64,000 nucleotides of DNA from Acanthochlamys bracteata (taxonomy: Eukaryota; Streptophyta; Magnoliopsida; Pandanales; Velloziaceae), in NCBI GenBank assembly GCA_019914995.1, contig CM034137.1:5669155-5733154 (forward strand). The letters run 5' to 3'. Below, one piece after another: positions 12,201 through 22,500 of the stretch. The translations under genes were made by a program, and so were the position numbers. Numbering within the stretch: the stretch's first letter is position 1; the number at the start of each line of letters is the position of its first letter. Below the pieces are notes generated by a model. That model had not been told where the DNA came from. It saw only the letters and a program-made list of their open reading frames with translations, and did not search any database.

Positions 12201-14100
12201 TGCTTCTCCCTTATGTCTTCTGAGTATATACGTTGTGTTTACAAGATTGAAATCTGAATTAAAGTAGTTTGAAATCTTCCCTTCAAAACTCATGTCTGCT
12301 ACAGTTCCCGAGCTATTTTTGAAGTTCTGCGTTTTCTCATTATCTTAGAGTTCTTAAGCTGAGGTGATGGTTGCTTTTGAAATATCCAGTGGATCTTCAG
12401 CTGTTACCATCTTCTAGCATTTAACTTTGCCTATGCGGTCCAAGATTTGGCTTTCGATCAGTATTGAATGTGATTGATCAACGTTTAAAATTCTCGCTTG
12501 ATATTGGCTTCGGTTGAGAGAGCTGCTTGCTTAGTGTGGCCCCCAATAACTTATTCCATTTCTCTGATTTAAAGCTGAAACATATTTGACATTCCCGCTC
12601 CGAATTTGTTGATCAGATTTGTGCTCTTCTCGCGGGTTGGTGGGGAACCGGAATAGCTATGAGTCACTCGATCCCACTATTTAGATCCGAATGAGTTTGA
12701 TGATTGAGTCAACTTTGATTTTCTTATTGCATTGAAATGACGTTTTGGTCTTATGCACCTTCCTCTAAACTGTTGACATTTCTGAATTTCGGCCTCTATC
12801 AGCTAATGAGTGCTTCGCGGTGTAGCTAAATCCTTGACACAATGCTACTTAATGGTTGTAGCTCACAGTGTGTCTTGTTGCATGATATAGTAGACAAAAT
12901 GGATTAGTTATTTGATTCTTCTTTGTAGCTTGATCAACAAGACTCTTTTTTGCAACATAAAACTGCTCAGCTGATTTGTGAACTTCCAGTGTATACTACT
13001 TTGTCAACTCCTTGGTACAGGAATTTGATCTACTATCTGTTATGCATTAGTCTTGCTCTTGACATTGGCATGTTGCTGGCACATTGCTTCATCTATAATA
13101 TAGTGTCAATTTTTTGTTGAAGTCTTGAGAATGCTGGAATTCTTATCTGATAAGTTGGTGATGGTACTGATCTTCTTGGGTTGCCTACTTTACTTCAGCA
13201 GCAAGGATATAGCACATGAGCAGCTGGCTGCACCTTTCTTCATGCTCAGTTATATAGGAGCCCCTCAAACCTTAATTTTTATTACTACATGCAACTTCTC
13301 GATCCTAAGCCTCACGATAGAAATCACACAAAACTAGCGAGCTATTCAGCAGCTATCAGTAGGTAAATATTATCCTTATTGTGCTGCTGGCTTATTGTTT
13401 GTTATATGTTCCTGTAATTGTAAGCAGAACTTGACTCAGCTAATTAGTCCTTTCTAAATCATAATCTATAATGTATAATTTCTTGTTATAATCAAAATCA
13501 GCTCTGGAGTTCCAGCAAATTTTCTACTTATCAACTCATTCACTCTTGTGAATTCTTTTCGTAGGAATTCTAACAGATGAGACTGTTGTTCGCCACTGAC
13601 TAACATTTGGTAGACAAACAATTTTCATGTCTTAGATTTTATAATGTTGACCACTTTGTTGTCTGATCAATATTAGTTGTGCTGGTCAAGCTACATAATA
13701 TTGTAAGTTTGGACTTATTACTTTACGTTTGCGAGAAAATCTTAAAATATAAGGTGATGTGCATAAGTTTTAAGTACCATAATACATCCTATAAAGTATT
13801 GGAGCAAATTATCAGTCATATTTGCTATTTATGGCGTAAGATCTTCTAGACGAGTAAGTAGTCGTTTGGTAATACTTAAGACATATTTGGATATACTTTT
13901 TTTAGCTTTTGGTTAAAAGAAAGTACAAAATAATAAAATAATTGTTTGATAAATACTGATTTTTGCTAAAATAAGCCGTTTATTTATTTTACTAAAAAAA
14001 AGCATGGAAACGATTTTTCTCAAAAAAGTTATACGAAACTTTTTTTTTCTAAAATCATAAAAAATATATTTATCCATACTAAATTAAAATAATTATAACA
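12035..14100. other. No gene seen; contains a poly-T run
   Basis: A T homopolymer of about 32 bases lies near 12168-12199. The 70-codon frame at 13125-13337 (+) is hydrophobic but resembles no family I know, and I treat it as chance. 13865-14080 is an A/T-rich foldback-like stretch. Confidence 0.4.
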
Positions 14101-14660
14101 CTTATAAACTCTTCTACCGTTTTACTCTCTCTCGCTCTCTCTTCCGAGCGAGAACCGACTCCTAGCTGCTTCCCCTCCCCTCTCTCCCCACTTCCGGCGA
14201 TTCCTTCTCTCGGTCTGTTCGTTCCTGACGCCGATCGTCGTAGTATCTGTCTTCGTTCGCCTTTTCCCCACCACAGATATCTCTGCAGCTGTTAGTTTGT
14301 AGTCAATCGAGCTCGCGAGAGTGCCAAAATGCTAATCGTCGTAGTTCTATTCTCTTTCTCCGTTTTTGTTTTCCATTGTTCCCTGAATCCGGTGAATCTC
14401 TGCCTCAAATCTTTCTTATTACCCGAAAATTTCCATTTCACGGTTCGGGATCTGTCTTCTTGCCGCAAGTCCAACTTCATCGTTCGCTATCTGATTTTTG
14501 CTCCTCCTTCGACAACTTGGCTTCACCACTCGAACTCTGAGTTGCCATCATCAGCCAGTAGTCTTACTAGTTTTGATCTCACTCTGCTTCTCCGATGGCG
14601 AAGCAGCACGAGTTGGTGAAAGTTTCTCTCTCCCGTTTTGGAGTTTTGGTTGCACAGCTC
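14100..14660 (+). other. C/T-rich GC-elevated block upstream of patellin fragment
   Basis: A sharp change from A/T-rich to C/T-rich DNA occurs at about 14115 (runs of 'ctctct', 'cgatcgtcg'). It looks like a plant 5'UTR/first-exon region but does not match the missing patellin N-terminus. Open frames of 60-96 codons overlap on both strands and none is recognisable. Confidence 0.35.
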
Positions 14661-14669
14661 AAATCAAGA

Positions 14670-15661
14670 GAAATGTAATAGATTTCTTAAATAGAGGACC
14701 CAGTTTTTGAAAATGGGGATTCGAAAGCTTCTTGATTTTTCTCCTAGTGGAATTTCAACGATGGTGCAAGTTACTGATCTGAGAAATTCACCGGTGCTCG
14801 CGAAGCGCGAACTCCGGCAAGCTACTAACCAGGCTCTTGCTCTGCTCCAAGATAATTACCCTCAATTTGTTGCCAAGCAGGTTGGATTCATCTTCATTCT
14901 TTCGATTCTTTAAAATTCACTAAGGATTCTAAATGAAGTTTGTGTTTACTCTGTTCCAGAGTTTCATCAATGTTCCATGGTGGTACTTGGCATTCAATGT
15001 GATGATCAGTGCATTTCTCACACAAAGAACCAAGAGCAAGTTCATCTTTGCCGGACCGTCGAAAACTACTGATACTTTTTTCAAGTAATCCAAGCAAAAT
15101 TTTTCAAAAGTTTCAACAATGATTCATTGTTTTTGCTCAATCATTTATACAAAAAAAATTTTCTTCGTATGTGTAGGTACATTGCTCCAGAACAAGTCCC
15201 AGTTCCATATGGAGGACTCAGCCATGAGAAAGATTCAGAACTCACCGCTGCTGATTCTGTTACTGAGATCACTGTCAAACCTTCTTCCAAAGAAGTTGTA
15301 GAGATTCCTGTTTCTGAGGTATCACTTCGATCTATTCTTCTTTGTTGTGTGATGAATTAAAATGGATTGAATCAATCATCAACATAACAACGTTGGTTTT
15401 GATACATGAATGTGTTCTTTTTTTGGAACTGAGAGTAGTGGGTTGGGAGGTTGTATATGGTGCAGAATTCGTTCCGAATTCAGAGAACAGCTACACCGTG
15501 ATCGTGCAGAAGGTGAAGAAATACATCGCCAGCGATGAGCCGGTGTTGAAGAACAGCTTCAAAGTTGGTGAACCAGGGAAAGTTGTGCTTACTGTAGACA
15601 ACACTAACTTAAAGAGGAAGAAGCTTCTGTTCAGATCAAAGATCAAGAGCTCCGCTGAATA
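14670..15661 (+). pseudogene. Patellin (CRAL-TRIO + GOLD) pseudogene, 5'-truncated
   Basis: Patellins are plant phosphoinositide-binding proteins that combine a SEC14/CRAL-TRIO domain with a C-terminal GOLD domain and act at the plasma membrane and cell plate. Here only the C-terminal part remains. CRAL-TRIO pieces: FLK-stop-RTQFLKMGIRKL, 'LDFSPSGISTMVQV' and 'ATNQALALLQDNYPQF' (14670-14880); 'FINVPWWYLAFNVMISAFLT' and 'TKSKFIFAGPSKTTDTFFK' (14960-15084); 'YIAPEQVPVPYGGLS' (15177-15318). GOLD: 'ELRVVGWEVVYGAEFVP', 'YTVIVQK' and 'SFKVGEPGKVVLTVDN' (15408-15661). Introns are retained at 14881-14959, 15085-15176 and 15319-15407, so this is a DNA-level copy, not a retrocopy. Lesions: TAG at 14692-14694 where the family has Trp (FLRWR), acceptor AT instead of AG at 15406-15407, and Trp to Leu just before ELRVVGW. 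The N-terminal region is missing. Confidence 0.88.
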
Positions 15662-16239
15662 GATTACTATGCAAATTCCTGCTGCTGCTGATGAATTTTG
15701 TTCATGTGTGAAGAGATAAGCATGTTTTGTCTTGTTGAGTTTGATTTGTTGTTGAAGAAATAGACTTCATATTTTGTTGGTGGTTTGTTTTCAGTGTTCA
15801 GAATGTTATTCTGAAAGCTTTGCTTGTTATTTTACTTGAAATTTTGTACAAAGTTCCAATTCAAAAACTACCATCTTTTTATGTATTTTTTCAGTTCTTT
15901 TATCTGCCTGATGATTATAAAATTGTCAGTTTTAGTAATGTCTCTGTCGTTACATGAGAGTTAATTAGGCAGTAATCAATCTTTGCTCCAAGTTCACACA
16001 TAAGGATTATGCAAACTGTCATCCTCCATATAGCATAAACTTGAAAACTTCAAGTATTATATGTGTTCATGGGTTGGTATGGCATTGATTATCTACTGCT
16101 TTGAATATAATACTATAAGAATGTTCATGTTCAGTAGAACACCAGGTTGTTGGTATCGATAGAAAATTAAATTAGAAAGAAGCTTGCATCTGCATAGGTA
16201 ATTACTTAAAATGGTTGTTGCATCTGCATACTTAGAGCT

Positions 16240-16790
16240 CCCTGTAGCACTAACTCTAAGAAGAACTAAAGAACACAAAAAGCTTTATTCCATCTCTCCC
16301 CTTTGCTCAAGGGACTTATAATTATTTATAGAGAATTCTTTCCAAACTACTCTCAGATACAACTCTCTAAACAAGAAAAGAAATTTAAAACTAACTAAAA
16401 CTCTAAAGATCCCAAATAGAATCCATATGCCAAGTTGGCATGTTCACCCGGGTGCCAATCTGGATGACTTACTTGCACCCGGGTCACATATGGTGACCCG
16501 GAAATACTTTGGCGCCAACACTAGGCGCCATGAATACACCCTATGCAGGTACATCCGGATGTCTACTTGGCTGCTGGCCTAGTCAGGGCCCGCAGCTAGA
16601 ACATGCCCTATATGCCGGTCGTGCTTGTTGGCTTTGAACTCGCCAGCTCCGACGAGGTGCCTCTCCAGCAAAGGTGCCCGACTTAGTGGCGTTTGGTGCT
16701 CTCCCTCTGCTGCTGTAATATCAAGCTGCTCCTGAGGATTTGTTTCAGCGGATTCCTGGTAAAATGTGACATTCCCTCAATATGCTTCTT
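16240..16790 (-). mobile_element. Gypsy-like polyprotein tail / LTR relic and dispersed repeat copy 2
   Basis: The minus strand reads 'REGMSHFTRNP' near 16780-16750, as expected just after the integrase of some Ty3/gypsy polyproteins, and then degenerates. 16545-16780 shares a core with 9540-9760. An imperfect palindrome lies near 16483-16502 (GGGTCAC..GGTGACCC). The family assignment is tentative. The preceding 15662-16240 is AT-rich 3' flank with no gene. Confidence 0.35.
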
Positions 16791-16799
16791 AAATAGCTC

Positions 16800-18700
16800 T
16801 TACTATTTATATGGAGAGATATAAACTAACAAAGCACTATATTATTTATTTATTTCTACTAATTCATTAATTAATTATTAATTATTGTTATATTAAATAA
16901 TAATATATTTATATATTTAAAAATAATTATAAATATTATTCCAAATTAATAGTATAATAATGTATTTATTAATAGGTTTACAAAATATTACTATAAAAAA
17001 TATTAAATAAACATTATTTAAAATATGTCATATAAAATTAATTTTTAAATAATTAGATAATATATGAAAATAGATTTAGAAATTTAATAATATATCATTT
17101 TAGCTAAGGATTTTTTAGTCATTATATGTTCTATTTATTTATAAGCAAAAGCTTAGCCAAACATTTTTTCAATTTTTTTTTTTATGAAAAAATTTAAACA
17201 GTAAAATTTATCCAAACAGAATTTAAAAAAAATCAGCTTTTGAATCAAAAGCTCAACAGCCACTTTTCTCACAAAAAGTATATAAACAGCAGCTTTTGCG
17301 AAGCTCTAAATTTAAAGTTTAGACAAACATGGCCTTAATATAAAAACCTTTTTCTCAAAAAAAAGCTTATTTTAAAATTATTTAAAAAATAAGCTTAACA
17401 TTTTGGACTAAGAAAAATAATTATACACATATTGATTTTACCATATACAATTCACTTGTACTTTTCAATTTTTATAAATTTTAAAATATTCATGAAAATT
17501 TATTAAAAAATATGAAAATTTTATATGGAATGAAAATGGTGCATTTCGCACTGCCTAAGTGCCCTTAAAAGCTCGTCTTCAACTAATTGTTTGAACTTGT
17601 ATGATATCATACACTACATTTTATCTACAAATTCATACAAAAGAAAGGTCCCAGTTAGAACTTATGTACGTTTATAGTAAATAAGACGGTAAAAATGATA
17701 AAGAAAGGAAAACGGTGATTGCGTAACCCCACCATTTATGATTGTTAATTTTTGAACGAAAATTGACATTTTACTAAATTGAGGGACTATAAGTGCAATT
17801 TTACGACATGTGGAACACTTAATTTTATTTCATTTTATCATTTTACATTTTATTTTTTAAAAATGATTTTATAATATTTAATAATTTTTTCTAAATTAAA
17901 AATTAGAAGTAAATTATACATCATATTTTTATGTCTACTTTATTATTTTTTAGATAAAAAATAAATTTGTTTCTTATAAAGTTTTAAAATAAATTCACCT
18001 TTAAATAAACGTCTTACATCATATTGGCAAATCGAACTTCTCCTGCGTTGGCTTTTTGAGAGTATATCTTAAATAATTTCATGCACGATCGAGACGGCTT
18101 CATCAAGAACCCAAGATTAATCGTTTGTCAATTTAAAAATTAATTGTTGACATCTAGCCAGAGCTAATTTCAACTACATAATAACCTCAAACGTTTCATT
18201 CAAATAACTAAATACAAGAATTAAATAATCCACGACTTAGCCCTTCATTGATGAGTTGATTTTTTCTTTTCTTTTTTTAATTCGTGACTAACATCACTTC
18301 ATACAGCAAGAGATGCGTATGCATATTTGTTTGCAAACAGACGCATCTTTTACGCAGCTTGTTGCGCAAGACCATCCCCTTTTTTTTCCCTTTCTATCTT
18401 TGGAGTTCAGATAGAAAGACTTGAAAAGCACGTTTACTTGCGTACAAACTTCATTTCTTTTATTTTTAATATAAAATAAATAAATAATTTAAATAAATAT
18501 TTTTATTAAAAAATTTTTAAATTTAATTTTAAAATTTTGCTATTAATAAAAATTAAATATAAAAATTTACTTTTATATAAATATCTTAAATTTTAAATAT
18601 ATTTTAAACTAATTTTATTTATCATAAGATAAACACATCCGAAGCTTCCTTCCAATTGAATTGACCTTACCTTCTAGACCACAGGAACGAAATAAAATAT
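16800..18700. other. AT-rich intergenic DNA with a foldback-like stretch
   Basis: 17130-17345 contains inverted 'AGCTTTTG'/'CAAAAGCT' and 'aaacatggcc'/'gccaaaca' words typical of small non-autonomous DNA elements. A related stretch is at about 26060-26130. No gene is seen. Confidence 0.35.
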
Positions 18701-18722
18701 TATTATTAGCAGCCTCACTCAA

Positions 18723-18810
18723 CACGTGCAAAACCTATCGCTGCAGCCACCATGTGCGACCTTCCCGATTTCCTTCTTCTTTCCCACGCGTTCTCCCCTC
18801 CTTTTTATAA
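18723..18810 (+). promoter_or_regulatory. G-box and TATA box of the DUF1645 gene
   Basis: CACGTG lies at 18723-18728, a G-box/ABRE core bound by bZIP and bHLH factors. TTATAA lies at 18805-18810 in a C/T-rich context, 69 bp before the chosen start codon. The TATA box lies downstream of the in-frame ATG at 18726, which argues against that upstream ATG as the real start. Confidence 0.6.
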
Positions 18811-18878
18811 CCGCCCACCCTCGTTCTCCTTCTCCTCCTTCACATACACAACAAAATCAAATCCCCGAAACGAATTCA

Positions 18879-19556
18879 ATGTCTGCCTTCCCTACAGGTT
18901 CACCGGTACACATCTCTGCCGCACCCGACGGAGATGAAGATTTCGACTTCCAATTCGCTCCGACATCTTCCAACTTCGAGGGCGAAGAAATTATCACAGC
19001 TGATCAGCTCTTTGCCGACGGACAGATCAAGCCGTTATATCCCGTCTTCGGTCGGTATATCGATTTGTCCACGGCGGAAGAAGAGGTTGTGAGATTACCG
19101 TTGGATAAACTAGTATTGGATGACGACGGAGAGATTGCTTCCTCTGCTTCGTCGGAAAACGAAGAATTCCCGTTGCCGGATAGCTACTGTGTTTGGTCGG
19201 CGCCGCAGTCGCCTGAGAAATACAAGAAGCGGAGCTCATCGACGGGATCGTCTGCGGAACCGCGACGGTGGAAATTGAAAGATCTCATCGCCGTCGGCCG
19301 GAGCAAGAGCGATGGCAAGAAAAAGTTCACGCTTGTAAGACCGGTGAATAATTTCGACGAGAAGAGCAACAAGATGATGAGTGGCAGCACGAATCTCCAA
19401 GCAGATCGCGTGGTTGAGAATTCGAAGAAGGGAGTAGCTGCGGCGCATAGGGCGTTCTATGGTAATAAAACCGACAAGGCAGGGTTAAAAAGGTCTTTTC
19501 CGCCTTACCGGCCGGAGCTCGTCGGTTTTGGCTTTGGCCGGACACGGCGGGTTTAG
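18879..19556 (+). CDS. DUF1645 family protein, 225 aa
   Basis: An intronless gene. The protein begins MSAFPTGSPVHISAAPDGDE, then carries an acidic 'DFDFQF' segment and 'ITADQLFADGQIKPLYPVF' (about residues 40-60), the hallmark of the plant DUF1645 family. A Ser-rich stretch 'SSSTGSSAEPRRWKLKDLI' follows, then 'GRSKSDGKKKF' and a basic C-terminus with PYRPELVGFGFGRTRR, the counterpart of the usual PYRQDLVGFF motif. Family members are plant-specific, with little biochemical characterisation; some rice members are linked to stress responses and grain size. I chose the ATG at 18879 because a TATA box at 18805-18810 sits between it and the upstream in-frame ATG at 18726. No signal peptide or membrane segment is visible, and the basic patches fit a soluble or nuclear protein. 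The frame is intact. Confidence 0.88.
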   Translation: MSAFPTGSPVHISAAPDGDEDFDFQFAPTSSNFEGEEIITADQLFADGQIKPLYPVFGRYIDLSTAEEEVVRLPLDKLVLDDDGEIASSASSENEEFPLPDSYCVWSAPQSPEKYKKRSSSTGSSAEPRRWKLKDLIAVGRSKSDGKKKFTLVRPVNNFDEKSNKMMSGSTNLQADRVVENSKKGVAAAHRAFYGNKTDKAGLKRSFPPYRPELVGFGFGRTRRV

Positions 19557-22500
19557 AAATTAGAAGCTTTCTTTTGTTTTTCTTATGTTCTTTTATCAGT
19601 ATTTTTTGTCTATCATCATTGGTGGACCGGTTGTGGATGTTCCTTACTGTGCATAGTTGTAATTCCGGAGCTTCCATTTTCTGTTCTGCTTGCAGAAGAA
19701 GCGTGAGAAGAAAGAAAAAGTTTTAAAAATTATATGGAACTTTTTGTACATTTTGCAACTTCATGGATGTTTCAAGTTTGGAGCCTGATTCAAAACAAAA
19801 TGTGGCTCAATAATGTATTATTATTATTATAAACTAATAATTAGTTAGTGTGATTTTGAATCAATTTACTTATTTAACGAAAATTGTTTTCTTTGGAATT
19901 GCGTTTATAAAATTTTAAGGATGTTTATGAACTTTTATGTATTTTCAAGCTCAAAGAAGTGTTTTATAGTGCTTAAAACTTTTTCAAGAAAATCTAGAAA
20001 TATTATATATTTAATTAGAAATCAACTTTCTTTAAATAAAAAAATCTGAAAATATTTTTTTCTAAAATGTGTTTTTGGTCATCTCTTCCTGCTCTAGCTA
20101 CACACTCATATTGACACTTTGGGGCATTGTTTCAAATATTCGTAATTGAGTTTCGTAAAAGTAAAAAGCAGAAAGTAGAGTTTTTTAAAAAATATGTTAA
20201 AAATAGATTTCAATTTTTGTATTTCAATTGGTTTTTAAAGTGGGTTGGGAATAGAGTTCGGATTTTGTATTTCAATTGTTTTTAAAAATGAAATAGAAGT
20301 GGAGTTCAATTTTTGTGTCTCAATTGTATTTAAAAAAGAGAACTAAGTTAAATTGAAAGTGATATATAATATTTATAAATAGAAAACTAAAAATAATAAA
20401 TTTTGTTAATTATTTATTTAGATAAAATTTAACTATATTTCATATATAAGATTTAATAATTATATAACCTACTCAATTAACAGAGTATTTATATATTCTA
20501 TAATAAATTTATCATATAAAAAATATAATTTTTTTTAATAATAATACAAATTATAAATTTGTATCTAACACTTGTAACACAATATAACAAAAGACAAAAA
20601 TCGATATTGCAATATTAAATGCCATAAAATATATCAAGGTTATATTTTATAATATCATGCTACAGAGGACATTACATTTATTAAATTAACATCACAATCT
20701 ACATTACAATTTGACATATAACAAAATATATGATATTTATATTACACTATTACAGTTGATATTATAATATTATACGTTACAAAATATATTACACTGATAT
20801 TATAATTGATGTAAAAATAAAGCAAAATAGTTTGAAAGTTCAAATTTTGGAACTGAGTCACAACTCAAAAGTCGGGAGTTTTTAGATATTGTTTGATTTG
20901 ATTAATTTCTTTCCAAAATGGAAAAGCTAAAAATCTAGGTATAGAATATTTATAAAAAATGCTTACCTTTTTTTGCAGTGGAAAATGCTTATCTTGTTTC
21001 AAAAGTGAAAAAAGAATAATTTATACTCATGTTTTCATCTAATGCTCTTGCTAAGATCAAGATAGAAATATGCAAACTGCATTAATTGAAAGTTTAAACG
21101 TTGGGAAATATAAAGTAACATATAATCGTGTACGACATTAAATCTCATTCCAAAAACAGCATGAACTTCTTAAACTGAATAGAAAAAATCTATAAAATAA
21201 CCATGAAAACAAAATGTCAACCTTGTCTTAAACACCAAGACAACTAAAACTTTCTCAGATTTATTAATTAAAATCTCTGAGTCTGTTTTTAACACAAATC
21301 TATTAATAAAAAATTAAAAAAATTTTAGATTTTCATATCTATACCAAAAACAAGGGAGAGCAAGAAGGAGAACGACGTCGGAGTACCGCAAATAGAACGA
21401 TCGTCTTTTCAGATCTTTTCACTTTGCTGGAGAAACTAAGACAAATCACACCAAAAAGAACGTATTTCGCTCAGCAGAAGCTTATTGAGTTCCGAAGAGC
21501 AGTGGATCAACGAATTTTTAGAGCTTGCTGAATTCGGAAAGGGGAAGAAATTGAGAAGCGAAGCGTGTCAAAGAGGAGAAGAAGTAGGGAGTAACTGCAA
21601 CGAAGTTAAAACAGCATGAAATTGAAATTCCGAGCGTGTGGAACTAAGAACTAGAGTTCCCAATTCCTTGTGCAAATGAAACGTGAGAAGTCGATGGAAC
21701 TCCAACTCGGCGAGAGAAACTGAAGTTCTAGCGACTTGAAACATGCCCTTGAGCTCTAATAAAGTCGAGGATGTGCTCTTTTAGAACAAACGTGAGTTAT
21801 GAAAGGCATGTTTTAATACTACTATTTTTTTTAAAATTTTGATTTCGGATCACTTATATGTTTCAATTGCTACTTCAAGTTTTACTTTTTATTTCAAGTT
21901 GTACTTCAATTTCATCCGAATTTTATTCTAAATTTTATTTGAAATATTAATTACTACATCAAACTATATTTTTACCGAATTTTATTTCTCACTGAACTCT
22001 ATTTTTATGAAATTCATTTTCGTAAAATTCACTTTCATACAATTACGACATGTCCTAAAAAGTGAGCTGCTAAAACTGAATTATTATAAATAGTATTATT
22101 TAAAATAAATTTAACTTTTCTATTCTTCTGTAAGAAGAATGAGTTAAAAGTGCCCATGTATTTTTCTGTTAGCTGAAATAAATTAGAAGTAATTTTTTAA
22201 TCTAAGTAAGTGAAGTAAAGTATGAATAGGACACAATCTCAAAGTGCCTTTGGTAGTGTGTTTCACTCATTCCAACAACCTTATATTTTTCATATTTTAT
22301 AATAAATCTTATACAATATTATACAAATTTTTTTTAATTTTAAAAATTATATAAAAATTCTACGTTATAATATTTTGATGTTGTTTATTTTTATTATTTT
22401 TTGAGATAAAAGAGTAGAGCTTATTTTCTAAAATAGAACAAAAATACTATTGATTTCTTAAAAGCTATTCGAAAGTACTTTTATTAGGGCTCAAAATCAA

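Noticed and set aside
13125-13337. A small hydrophobic protein of 70 codons (+)
   Set aside because: No family resemblance, no neighbouring exon with matching splice sites, and it lies in transposon-rich DNA.
15342-15662. A free-standing 106-codon GOLD-domain gene
   Set aside because: Its first part is intron read-through; the GOLD part belongs to the patellin pseudogene with a lost acceptor.
18726-18878. N-terminal extension of the DUF1645 protein from the ATG at 18726
   Set aside because: A TATA box at 18805-18810 lies inside it, the family starts near 18879, and the extension is low-complexity Pro/Ser/Phe.
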